From Armatimonadota bacterium (GTDB taxonomy: Bacteria > Armatimonadota > UBA10988), in contig JACRKZ010000018.1 of NCBI GenBank assembly GCA_016235455.1, forward strand, positions 1-64,000: a DNA stretch of 64,000 bases, read 5' to 3'. The stretch's first letter is position 1; every line of letters starts with the position of its first letter. This document shows, piece after piece, positions 24,995 through 34,300 of this stretch. Position numbers and translations under genes: made by a program. The notes beneath the pieces are model-generated. The model did not search any database. It was not told the origin of the DNA and saw only the letters and a list, made by a program, of their open reading frames with translations.

Positions 24995-26257
24995 ATGGCC
25001 GATCCGCTGCGTCTGCGAACCGCCACCGACAAGCCGTGCCGTCCACTGGACGGTGATTTCCTGACCACGGTGTTGGTGGAGGTGGCGCCCGCGCGCCGGC
25101 TGCGGCGGCTGCCACTCAACCTCGGCCTGCTGATCGATACCAGCGAGTCCATGCAAGGCGACAAACTAGACCAGGCACGCGAGGCGGTCATCGGCATGCT
25201 GGCCCGCCTGCAGCCGGATGACCTGGTGACGCTGGTCAGCTTCGCCTCACGGCCCGAGACGCATCTACGGGCCCAGCAGGCCGGGCCGGAGACGCATGAA
25301 CGCGCCCGCGGTGCCCTCATGGGCCTGCGCGCCGAAGGCGTCACCCAGCTCCTCCGCGGGCTGGAGACGGCCAACGCCGAACTACGCCGCAACGCAGGGC
25401 CCGACCGCAGCTCGTTCCTCGTCCTGCTCTCAGATGGCTTCCCTACCACCAACCAGGGCTACATCGATGCCGTGCAGGAGCCGTATCTGGTGCGCGTGGA
25501 CCGGGAGATGCGCGATCGCGGCATCTCCCTCAGCACCATCGGGCTGGGCGATGCCGCCAACTACGACCAGGCCTTCCTGCGCCGCCTGTCCGACAAGGGC
25601 AACGGACAGTTCTACTACTGTCAATCGCCCACCGCGCTAGCCCAGGACTTCTCGCGCGAGATCGGCCGCATCCAGCGCACCGTGCTGGGCGACGTCCAGC
25701 TCTCCGTGCGCCACCTGGATGGCACGTTGCGCCGCCTGTGGCGCGTGTTTCCCGACAAGAAGCTGTTCGATACGCCGCAAGTCGTCGATGGCGCCTTCAG
25801 CGTGCCCATCGGCTCGCTGCAGGACGAGCAGCCGCAGGCCTTCCTGCTGGACATCGTCACCTCGGCGCGGCCAACGTGCCGCGAACGCCTGCTCGAGGTG
25901 GACGCCGAGTGGTTCGGTGAGGGCCGCACCAATCGCGCCACGGCGCCCGTGGTCCTGGAATGGACCGACGACGCGCGAGCCCTGGCCCAACGCAACCAGG
26001 AAGTGGTACGCCTGGCCGCCGAGTGCCTGGATGCCTTGTTGGAGGAGGAACTCGAAGACGCGGTGTCCACAGGCAGCGTCGCCAAACAGACCAGCGTGCT
26101 GGCCCGCAAGAAGCAACTGACCGCCCGCCTGGGCAAGGTGGAAGCCACCCAGGTGCTCGAAGAGATGGAAGATGCACTGGCCGCGGGCCAGCCGATCTCG
26201 CAAGATGCACTGGCTCGTTCGAGCCAGCACACCAAGCCGACCCAACGTCTAGGGTAA
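24995..26257 (+). CDS. VWA-domain protein (TerY-like context)
   Basis: 420-residue cytosolic protein. The von Willebrand A domain covers about residues 40-225 with the full metal site: LLIDTSESM (DxSxS), threonine in EGVTQLLRGL and LLSDGFPTT. It continues with STIGLGDAANYDQAFLRRLS. A beta-rich middle (DVQLSVRHLDGTLRR onward) and a helical end (LEEELEDAVSTGSVAKQTSV) follow. VWA domains bind partner proteins through the metal. Its place between PP2C and FHA genes recalls TerY-type VWA/phosphatase/kinase triads. The first ATG after GGAGAG is used. Partner unknown. Confidence 0.88.
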   Translation: MADPLRLRTATDKPCRPLDGDFLTTVLVEVAPARRLRRLPLNLGLLIDTSESMQGDKLDQAREAVIGMLARLQPDDLVTLVSFASRPETHLRAQQAGPETHERARGALMGLRAEGVTQLLRGLETANAELRRNAGPDRSSFLVLLSDGFPTTNQGYIDAVQEPYLVRVDREMRDRGISLSTIGLGDAANYDQAFLRRLSDKGNGQFYYCQSPTALAQDFSREIGRIQRTVLGDVQLSVRHLDGTLRRLWRVFPDKKLFDTPQVVDGAFSVPIGSLQDEQPQAFLLDIVTSARPTCRERLLEVDAEWFGEGRTNRATAPVVLEWTDDARALAQRNQEVVRLAAECLDALLEEELEDAVSTGSVAKQTSVLARKKQLTARLGKVEATQVLEEMEDALAAGQPISQDALARSSQHTKPTQRLG

Positions 26258-26261
26258 CCCG

Positions 26262-26996
26262 ATGCGCTGTCCTGAATGCCAACATGCCAACGTCGCCGGG
26301 AGCCTCTTCTGCGAGGTCTGCGGCGCCGACCTCGACACGCAGGTAGTCGCCTTGCCGACACCGGCGCCCGCGATCGCCGAGCCCGCCTCGCCGGCAGAGC
26401 CAGCCGCACAGACGACGGGTCTGGGCGGCGGCTCGGAAGCCGCCGACGGCAGCGTCCCGACTGGCGCGCTGGTCTGCGCGCACTGTGGGCACGGCAATGA
26501 CCCGCGGTTCGTCATCTGCGAAGCCTGTGGGCGCGCCTTGACCCGCATTGCCGTGGTGGCCGCGGACGAAGCCCCCGCTCGCCGACTGGAGACTGCCGCC
26601 GCTCAGCCTGCGCCGGCGCCACCGGCCGCACCCAGCTTGGTGTCCGGCCAGTTGGCCACCGGACCCCAGCGCGGCAAGGTCAAGCTGGTGGTTGAACAGG
26701 GCATGGTGTTGGGCAAGCAGTTCCTGCTCAGCGAGGAGCAGAGCCTTGTCGGCCGCGAAGACGCCGCCGACCGCATCTTCCCCGAGATTGACCTCAGCGG
26801 GCTCGACGAAGGCTACGTGCATCGGCGCCATGCCCTGCTGACCTTCGAGGGCACCTTCCTGTTCGTCACCCACCTCGGTGGCCACAACCGGACCTATGTG
26901 AACAACCGGCCTATCGCCGATCACCTGCCGCACCCGGTGAACATCGGCGACACGGTCCGCTTCGGCAAAGTCCTTCTGCGCGTCACAGAGGCATAG
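26262..26996 (+). CDS. Double zinc-ribbon and FHA-domain adaptor
   Basis: 244-residue soluble protein. Two zinc ribbons, CPECQHANVAGSLFCEVCG (residues 3-21) and CAHCGHGNDPRFVICEACG (around 73-91), are separated by a Pro/Ala-rich linker. A C-terminal FHA domain (about 145-240) has SLVGREDAADRIFPEIDLSG, YVHRRHALLTFEG and NNRPIADHLP, the loops that bind phosphothreonine. There is no enzyme motif, so it is probably a phospho-dependent adaptor or substrate of the adjacent kinases. It begins five bases after the VWA gene, and the next gene starts directly after its stop. Confidence 0.88.
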   Translation: MRCPECQHANVAGSLFCEVCGADLDTQVVALPTPAPAIAEPASPAEPAAQTTGLGGGSEAADGSVPTGALVCAHCGHGNDPRFVICEACGRALTRIAVVAADEAPARRLETAAAQPAPAPPAAPSLVSGQLATGPQRGKVKLVVEQGMVLGKQFLLSEEQSLVGREDAADRIFPEIDLSGLDEGYVHRRHALLTFEGTFLFVTHLGGHNRTYVNNRPIADHLPHPVNIGDTVRFGKVLLRVTEA

Positions 26997-28292
26997 ATGG
27001 CGGTTCGACTCACGCACGCAACGGGTGATCTCATCGGACACCACATGGTCCGCGGCCTGCTCGGCCGCGGTGCCTTCGGCTCGGTCTACCGGTGCGTCGA
27101 CCCGACTTCTGGCGAGCTGCGCGTCATCAAGGAGATGCACGTCGCCGCGCCGGCCGACGAGGCCGCCATGGCGCTTGAGCATTTCCGGGCCGAGGCGGCG
27201 CTGGTGGCCACACTCGACCACCCGCACCTGCCCCACGGCGAGGCGTTGACAGTTGACGGTCCGTTCACCATCGATGCCGCGACCGGCGCCGCCGCCGACG
27301 AGGGGGCGGAAGACACACTGAGTGTGCGAAGCCGCCATTACCTCGTTATGGACGCGCTGGATGGCGTGTCCATGGAGGAGCTGTGCGAGATCGCTGGCAG
27401 CACCGAGCGGCCCCTGGCGCCCGCCACGGTGCTCGCCTGGGCGCAGCAGATCGGCGGCGCGCTGAGCTACCTGCATGCCCGCGGGCTCGTACATCGCGAC
27501 GTCAAGCCCGCCAACATCATCATCAACAGCGCCGGCGACCGAGCCATGCTCATCGATCTGGGACTGACGCGCGAGGCACGCGTGGTGCCCGGCTACGGCA
27601 CGCAGCCGATCAGCACTAGCGGGCGGTTCGGGACACGCGGTTACGCGCCGCCCGATCCCATGGAGCAGGAAGAGCCAACAGCGCTCAGCGACCTGCACGC
27701 GCTCGGCATGACTCTGTTGCGCGCGCTGACCGGGCTTGACCCGACGCGGCCTGACGAGTTGGCCAGACTGCGTGCCCTGAACCTGCTCGACTCCCTCAGC
27801 GATCTCGAGCCCTACCAGGCGGCGCTCCTGCTGCGGGCCACCCGGCCAGACCCGTCCGACCGGCCGTCGTCGGTGGATGCCTTCCTGGACGGTCTGCGCC
27901 ATCCCCCGGCGCTGGCGCTGAACCCGAGTTGGACCTGCTGGCTGGAGCTGCGGCCACCCAGCATCGATGCGGGGCAACTGCGCGCGGGGCAGATCCGCGA
28001 CCTGACGGTGACCATCCATGACAAGCGTGCTGGCCGCCAACCGGAGGGCGAGGCCATCAGCGAAGACCCATGCCTGCGCATCTTGCCGCCAGCCTTGCGT
28101 GGCACCGACATCGTGCTGCCGTTGGTGCTGCGTGTGCCGCCTCGCCAGGAGCCCGGCCACTACCGCACGTCGCTGATGGTGCGCACGGCCGATGAGGAGC
28201 ACGAAGTGCCGGTGACCTATGAGGTGACGCCGCGTCCGGCCGGCGGCACGCCGGGCGGGTGCTTGCTGATGGGGTTCGGCGGGACGAAGTGA
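26997..28292 (+). CDS. Ser/Thr protein kinase with C-terminal beta domain
   Basis: Second Hanks-type kinase of the operon, 431 residues, cytosolic. Motifs: LGRGAFGSVYRCVDP, RVIKEMHV, catalytic loop LVHRDVKPANIIIN, MLIDLGLTRE (DLG in place of DFG), GTRGYAPPDPME and SDLHALGMTLLRALTG. An acidic 30-residue insert (about 85-110) separates the kinase helices. Residues 310-420 form a beta-rich segment (LRAGQIRDLTVTIHDKRAG onward), perhaps an Ig-like sensor or binding domain. The ATG is immediately after the previous stop. The operon ends here, five bases from a convergent tRNA gene. Both kinases keep the catalytic Asp and Lys and should be active. Confidence 0.9.
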   Translation: MAVRLTHATGDLIGHHMVRGLLGRGAFGSVYRCVDPTSGELRVIKEMHVAAPADEAAMALEHFRAEAALVATLDHPHLPHGEALTVDGPFTIDAATGAAADEGAEDTLSVRSRHYLVMDALDGVSMEELCEIAGSTERPLAPATVLAWAQQIGGALSYLHARGLVHRDVKPANIIINSAGDRAMLIDLGLTREARVVPGYGTQPISTSGRFGTRGYAPPDPMEQEEPTALSDLHALGMTLLRALTGLDPTRPDELARLRALNLLDSLSDLEPYQAALLLRATRPDPSDRPSSVDAFLDGLRHPPALALNPSWTCWLELRPPSIDAGQLRAGQIRDLTVTIHDKRAGRQPEGEAISEDPCLRILPPALRGTDIVLPLVLRVPPRQEPGHYRTSLMVRTADEEHEVPVTYEVTPRPAGGTPGGCLLMGFGGTK

Positions 28293-28296
28293 GAGA

Positions 28297-28369
28297 CGCG
28301 CCTGGCAGGAATCGAACCTGCGACATTCGGCTTAGAAGGCCGCTGCTCTATCCCCTGAGCTACAGGCGC
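28297..28369 (-). tRNA. tRNA-Arg(TCT)
   Basis: Acceptor GCGCCTG pairs with CAGGCGC. The D stem is GCTC/GAGC. The anticodon arm GCGGC/GCCGA encloses CTTCTAA, giving anticodon TCT. The T stem GCAGG pairs with CCTGC around TTCGATT, and the discriminator is G. The 27-43 pair is a G-A mismatch. CCA is not encoded. Confidence 0.93.
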
Positions 28370-28383
28370 ATGTGCAGGCCTGA

Positions 28384-28413
28384 ATAATAGGCCTCGCCCC
28401 GGCAGATCGTCAA
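28384..28413 (-). promoter_or_regulatory. Promoter of tRNA-Arg
   Basis: On the minus strand, TTGACG (28408-28413) and TATTAT (28384-28389) are 18 bases apart, 14 bases before the tRNA 5' end. The -35 overlaps the stop codon of the metallo-hydrolase gene. Confidence 0.65.
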
Positions 28414-29315
28414 GCGTCGGCAGCCGCCACGCCCTCCGACAGCAGTTCGATGTGCTCCCGCCACATCAGGTGCAGCCGCCCAGCCAGCCCATGCTCGATG
28501 GCCAACCGCCGGGCCAACGCCTTGGCGTCGGCACGCTGGTAGCGGCCAGAGACGTGAGTCAACACCAGATCTCGCACACTCGCCTGGGCAGCCACAGCCA
28601 CGGCCTCGGCCATCGTGGCATGCACCAGCGGCCCACGGTCCGCCTCGTCCAGGAACGTTGCCTCCAGCCAGGCCACATCGGCACCAGCCACCATGGCCGG
28701 ATCGGGCGCCAGGCCATCGCCGCCAAATACCGCCAGGGGATGGTCGTAGCCCTCGCTGATTGCCTCGCGCCCGCGCGCCGCCGCCAGGTCGCGGATAGCC
28801 GAGCCGCTAAGGCCATGGAACTCGCCGCGGAGCCGCGTGCGATGCTCGATGAGCCGGTAACCAAGGGTGAGGAAGGCCGCATGGCGAGTGGCGAACGCCT
28901 CGAGGCTGCGCTGGTCATCCAGCGGCACGCGCTCGCCCGGCTCCATCGCCCGCCACGACACCTTGTCTTCCATGGCCGGCTGGCTGGCCGCCAGGTACGA
29001 GCGCATCGGCGCGAGCAGCGGGTCGCCGGCCGGGTACACGATGGTGAGCGGCGCGTCGACATCGCCCATACCGGCGTGGCGCGCGTTGAGCAGCGACGGC
29101 AAACCCGAGATATGGTCGAGATGCCCGTGGGTCAGCGCGACCGTGCGCAGGCCGAACACGCGGTTGCGTAGCGCGGTGGCGCAGCCCTCGCCGCAATCGA
29201 CCATGAAATGGAACGGCCGACACACCAGCCAGGAACTGTACAGTGCCAGCGAGTGGCCCTCGTAACTATCGGTCAACGGACTGCGCATAGCCGCCCCAAA
29301 CGCAAGACGCGGCAC
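28410..29315 (-). CDS. RNase Z-like metallo-beta-lactamase-fold hydrolase
   Basis: 301-residue cytosolic metallo-hydrolase. The metal motif is LTHGHLDHISGLPSLLN, preceded by FMVDCGEGCATALRN, as in RNase Z and related ribonucleases. Later ligands are in AVFGGDGLAPDPAMV (Asp), WLEATFLDEAD and LTHVSGRY. RNase Z trims tRNA 3' ends. Since the two tRNAs here lack encoded CCA such activity is needed, but this protein is shorter at the start than true RNase Z and may be a relative with another substrate. GTG 29315 follows AGGGAGG at close spacing; ATG 29288 is an alternative. Last gene of a leftward group. Confidence 0.75.
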   Translation of the reverse strand: MPRLAFGAAMRSPLTDSYEGHSLALYSSWLVCRPFHFMVDCGEGCATALRNRVFGLRTVALTHGHLDHISGLPSLLNARHAGMGDVDAPLTIVYPAGDPLLAPMRSYLAASQPAMEDKVSWRAMEPGERVPLDDQRSLEAFATRHAAFLTLGYRLIEHRTRLRGEFHGLSGSAIRDLAAARGREAISEGYDHPLAVFGGDGLAPDPAMVAGADVAWLEATFLDEADRGPLVHATMAEAVAVAAQASVRDLVLTHVSGRYQRADAKALARRLAIEHGLAGRLHLMWREHIELLSEGVAAADA

Positions 29316-29357
29316 CCGCCTCCCTGGGCCGATGCCGCGTCCTGGACACCACGACGA

Positions 29358-31346
29358 TCAGAACGGTAGCTGTGTGACGCTCCGTTGGATCATGGCGATG
29401 GCCACGCAGGCCATGCCGATCAGACCCATGCCGCAGGAGAAGCCCGCCATGAGCACCGTCGCGTAAAGTTTCCACTGCCGAGCGCCGAAGCGCGGGATGA
29501 GGTAGAACTGCGCCGCACCGGCGCCGATGATTTCCGGCAAGATGCTCATGGGCAGGTAGCCCAGACCCCGGATGAAGCCGAAGATCGCCGTGATGGGCAA
29601 GCGGAACAGCGAGAACAGCCAGTAGGCGACGACCGCGCTGCCGAACGCTGTACCGATGATGCTCGGTTTCAGGGCCTTCAGCAGGTAGCTGTTGCCTTCC
29701 GCCGTGGCGGTGTACCACAGCGACTGGTTCAGCGCCTGCAGCTGCCAGAACTTCTGCGCGTAGGGATACTGCACGCTCGGGATCTCCGCGATCTTCCACA
29801 GGAACTGCCAGTAGAAGAAGCTGGCAAACAGGATGATCGGGAACATGCAGAGCTCGGCCTTGATGATCGAGGTGAACTTGGTACCCGTCAACTCGACCAC
29901 GCGGAACTGCTCTGCGAGGCCGGCGTAGTTGTTCAATGGGATCGGCGCGAACCAGATGTCGACACCCTTGTACCCGGACAGGATGAACGCCGCCTCGCGC
30001 TCGAACGGGATGCCGATGTACTGACCGGCGATACCACGCACCCGGGCCGAGACGTAGCTCTGCATCGGGGTCCAGATGAACCCGAAGAACACGAAGTAGG
30101 CCCACGGGAAGTTCGGGATCAGGATGCGGCACAAGATGATGTAGAAGGTCGCTGCGAAGGCCCACAGGCCCAGCGCCACGGCAATCGGGATGTCTCCGCG
30201 CCCAGGCGGCGGCGGCGGCATCCACACCGTGCTCTTGACCGACGATGTCGACCGGCGCGCGCGGCTCTCGCGAACCGCGTCGATGCCGATGTCCACGAAG
30301 CTGACCAGGGCGACGGCCAGGGCGATGCCCAGGCCCCAGGACAGATAGAAGTCGACACTGTTGGCGAAGTTGGTCTGGATGGCGTCCATACCGTAGCGCC
30401 ACGTGGTCAACATGCCCGCCTTGTAGAGCGTCGGGTTGAGCACGAAGGTGCCGGCCGCGGCCGCGAACGAGCCGACCACCGCCCAGAACGGGATGACCGT
30501 ACCCACGATGACCGAGCCCAGGTTGAGCGTGATGCCCGTGGCCGTTGCCGGCAGGAAGGCCTCGGTCTTCTGGGTCAGGTCAAGGAACGGGATCGGGATG
30601 AGCTGGATCGGTTTGGAGAGGAACACGCCCGATACCGCGGGAATGCCGACATAGACCACGCCGAAGGCCACGCCGACCATGGCGCCGACACTGAACAGCT
30701 TCCAGCGCCAGGTCTCGGACTTGCTGGTGATTTCGGCCAGCGCCGTCACGCCCTGCGCCGCGATCGGCGCCATCGGGAACGGCAGGTTCTCCTTGTCCGA
30801 GGTGACGCGGAACAGCGTGTAGCCGAACCCGTACCACGACAGGCGCTCGACGAAACTCGTGCTGACGGCCAGCAGGATGGGCACCAGCCAGTCCCGATGC
30901 AGGAACGTGCGCTGGATAAGCGCCATGCTGTCCTCGGGCGGGACCACCCAACGAGGGATCTGCCCGGAGATGCCAAAGCCCTTGGCCGCCTGCGAATAGG
31001 CAAAGTACTGGTTGTAGATCATCCAGCCAAAGTAGCCGCCGGCGATGGACAGCGAGCCATTGGCCCGCACCAAGTGGCTCGCGACGTAGTAGAGAATGTA
31101 GATCTCTTGCCGCGAGAGCTTGGTGAACGACCGCCTGGCCAACTCGGCGAACAGGATGATCGTCGTCCATTCGGCCGCCGAACCCAGGTCCGCGCCCATG
31201 ACCAAGCCCAAGTAGATGGAGCCCGGCAGGATGCAGAAGGCCAGGAACAGCATACCGATGATCGTCTTGATGTCGAAGCCGTCCTCGAACTCGGTCGGCC
31301 TCTCCATCAAGTCGCGGTAGATCTGGAGTTCAGGGTCGAGTCTCAC
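29358..31346 (-). CDS. Polytopic membrane protein, possibly OPT-family transporter
   Basis: 662 residues with about fourteen hydrophobic segments. The long soluble-membrane alternation and segments such as PGSIYLGLVMGADLGSAAEW, FAELARRSFTKLSRQEIYIL and AGAAQFYLIPRFGARQWK suggest the oligopeptide/metal-chelate OPT superfamily, which takes up peptides or siderophores. No single diagnostic motif settles it. GTG 31346 lies nine bases after GAGGAG. It starts 45 bases after the giant M28/FtsX gene, so both are likely co-transcribed; a shared role in peptide handling is possible. Confidence 0.6.
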   Translation of the reverse strand: MRLDPELQIYRDLMERPTEFEDGFDIKTIIGMLFLAFCILPGSIYLGLVMGADLGSAAEWTTIILFAELARRSFTKLSRQEIYILYYVASHLVRANGSLSIAGGYFGWMIYNQYFAYSQAAKGFGISGQIPRWVVPPEDSMALIQRTFLHRDWLVPILLAVSTSFVERLSWYGFGYTLFRVTSDKENLPFPMAPIAAQGVTALAEITSKSETWRWKLFSVGAMVGVAFGVVYVGIPAVSGVFLSKPIQLIPIPFLDLTQKTEAFLPATATGITLNLGSVIVGTVIPFWAVVGSFAAAAGTFVLNPTLYKAGMLTTWRYGMDAIQTNFANSVDFYLSWGLGIALAVALVSFVDIGIDAVRESRARRSTSSVKSTVWMPPPPPGRGDIPIAVALGLWAFAATFYIILCRILIPNFPWAYFVFFGFIWTPMQSYVSARVRGIAGQYIGIPFEREAAFILSGYKGVDIWFAPIPLNNYAGLAEQFRVVELTGTKFTSIIKAELCMFPIILFASFFYWQFLWKIAEIPSVQYPYAQKFWQLQALNQSLWYTATAEGNSYLLKALKPSIIGTAFGSAVVAYWLFSLFRLPITAIFGFIRGLGYLPMSILPEIIGAGAAQFYLIPRFGARQWKLYATVLMAGFSCGMGLIGMACVAIAMIQRSVTQLPF

Positions 31347-31391
31347 CCTTGCCTACTCCTCGCCGTAAGTCGGACCTTGGCCCGACGCCGG

Positions 31392-34300
31392 TCACACTTG
31401 GTCATCGCCAGCAGCCTTCTCGGCGTCGTCCGCCTCGGCCTTGGTGGCCTCCGAGGCCTCCAAGGCTTCCTGCGCTGCCGTCCGAATCTGGCTCATCAGC
31501 TTGCGCCGCTCTTCCACGCGCTCTTCCTCGTCGAGCAGGTACAGTTCCTTCTCCTCGGCGGGGATCGTGCGCCAGATGAGGAACTGCTTGCGCAGCGTGT
31601 TCAGGAAGCGGCGGTTGACGCGCATCCAACTGCTTACGTCGCCGCTCTCGCGCACCAGCACGATATCGATCTCGTAGACGTCCTTCATGTCAGTGAGCCG
31701 CGTCCGCAGCGTGACATGCTGGCTCACACCCAGGTCGAATGGTGCCAACCAGGCCATGAGCGAGACCTCGTAGCCCTCGCCGTAGACGCCCTGCACCGCG
31801 TTGAGCCGCGTGCTCTCGGTGACGAAGTCGCCGATCGAGTACTCCTCGTAGGCATTGAACCACTCGGCCAGGAACTTGTTCATCGCCACGGCCTGCTTGC
31901 CCGTGACCGAGAACGGCAGCGGAATGGTCCACTCGTCGCCATCGGGATCCGGCACGCGCCACCGCCGCTCCACGCCCGGCGTGGCCACCTCACCAGCCTT
32001 CTTGGCCGGATACAGCGTGGACAGGAAGACCACACCGATGACCACGAAGGTCGACCAGATGGCGGCCAGCGATGAGTAGTTCAACGACAGGCCCTGCAGG
32101 AGGTTGAACTGGCCTAAGAGGAAGGACAGCACCTGCCCCATCAGGTACCCCAGGATGGCGCCGATGATCGAGTAGACCAGCGCCTCCGCGAGGAACAGGA
32201 TGGCCACGTGCGACGGCGCGAGGCCAATCGACGAGAAGATGCCGATCTCGGAGAACCGTTCGTAGACCGCTCCAAGCATGGTGTTGAGCACGATGAGCGC
32301 GGCGATGGCGATGGGCACCAGCAGGTCCGCCAGACCCGACACCGAGGTCGAGGACACCGAGCTGTAGCGCACAATCTCGTCGCCGCGACCCGCGTAGAGG
32401 TTAAAGCCCAGGCGCGGCATCAGCTCCGCCAGGCGCTTCTTCACACTCTCCACGTTGCTGAAGTCGGTCGTGATGGAGCGCAGCGAGCCACCCATGTTGA
32501 TCAGTGTGTCGAACGGCACGAAGACTGTGGCGTCCGGCGTCAGGTGCAGGTACTCCTGGAAGCCCTGCTCGCCCTCACCGCTGCCACCGCCGCCGCCGGC
32601 GCCCTGCTGGCCCTGCATCTGCTGCATCATGATGAAGTCGACCGGCGTGATCATCTCGCCGTCGAGGTCGTCGATCTGCTTCAGGCGCGCGTTGTCGAAG
32701 ATGCCCACCAACTGGAACTCAACGCCGTTGATGCGGATCTTGGTGGTGCCAATGTCCTTCTCATCGAGGTTGAACGCATCAGCGATGCCTTCGGGCAGCA
32801 CGCACGAGTAGACGTCCGCCTTGGTGAACCAGCGCCCATGCTTGAGTGCCTTGTCGATCTGCGTGACCTTGGACTCCTCGGGGGTCAAACCACACAGCGC
32901 CTTGGCGTCGTAGCCGGCGTTCGACTTGTTGGACGTGATGGACACGAAGCTCTGCTCGCCCAGCTCGGAGGTGTAGAACCACGAGCGGCCGGCGACAGCG
33001 TGGTCCTGGCCAAACTCGTCCTTGAGCAGCGTGTAGCCCTGCTCCTCGAGCGGTCGCCAGGTGGCGCTGCGGACCATGATGCCCTGGTAGCCCGGCTTGC
33101 CGGGCGCCCTGACAGTGTTGAACCGCAACTGCTGCACCACGGAGGTGAACGACAGCACGGTGAAGGTCAGCAGCACCAGCGTGGAGCAGGTCAGCGCGGT
33201 GCGCAGCGGGCGACGCCGCATGTTGCTGATGCCCAGGTTGAAGGCCGCGGTAGTCACGCCCAGCCGGCCGATGTCGGCGCTATGCGTGCCGCCCATCTGC
33301 CGCTGGAGTTCCTTGAGTTGCTCCTCGAACTTGCCCGCAATGATGAAGATCACCAACAGGCTCAGCGCGAGCATGATGAAGGCCAGCAGGATGATCACCG
33401 GGTTCATGGTGATCTTGAAGGCCGGATGGACCCGGCTGAAGACGAGGAACACGAACGCGAAGATGAGCACCATCTCGCGGATCTGCCGGTTGATCTGCGG
33501 CCGCGCAAAGAGCAGACGCTCGGCGAAGAAGGCGAACGGCAGGAGCAGCGCCAGGTAGAAGATGACACCCTTGACCACATCGTCGGCGGTCTTCTGCACG
33601 TCCGGATAGGCGCGCGCCTCAAAGCCGTGCGCGGCGCGCGCCGAGGCCTCGAAGTCCTGGAAACGCCGCTCCGCGAGCGCGGTGCGGGCCACCTTCAGTC
33701 GGTCGGCGGCCTGCTTGTGCAGGTCGTCGATCTGCTGGTTGACGATGCGGAAGCGCCGCAACTGGCTGATGCGGAACTCGTCGAGATTCCACATGTCCGT
33801 CGCGGTCATGTATGGCGTGTAGTAGACGGCGCGCGAGATGCGATCCTCGGTGGTACCGATCTTGTCCTTGGGCAGGAACACGCCCGTGCCCGCGCCGAGC
33901 ACTTCGTAGCCGAAGCCCTCGGCCGCGTCGCGGTCGTTGGCCACCTTGGGGAAGCGGTCGGGCTGGTTGGGCACCTGGCCCTTCTTGGCGTAGCTGTTGA
34001 TCAGGATGAACCGCTTGCTGGCCAGGCCAGAACCCATCACCACTTTGAAGCGGCTGCCCGGCCGGGAGAACACGACGGCGGTCGTCTCCACGTGCGACTG
34101 ACCTGGTTCAGGTTTGACCAGGCAGAATCCGTACTGCTGCGGCTCGCTGTCGGTGCGCCCGTCGTAGACGCTGAGCGTCTTGAGCGCCTCCATGGTCTGG
34201 GGGTCGACGAGTTCGAACAGCGCGGTGGAGACACACTGGAAGACCACCACGGTAGCGTCGCGCCGCGCGATGTCGACGGTCACCTCGGTTGGGTAGGCAG

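Noticed and set aside
25857..28202. Long leftward frame opposite the kinase operon
   Set aside because: No start signal or domain; the forward genes have clear motifs and couplings.
28297..28369. G-A mismatch in tRNA-Arg as a sign of a pseudogene
   Set aside because: A single 27-43 mismatch is tolerated and all other pairs, loop bases and the promoter are intact.
29385..32075. Long antisense frame across the OPT-like gene
   Set aside because: Repetitive charged residues, no motif, and fully explained as a shadow of the two leftward genes.
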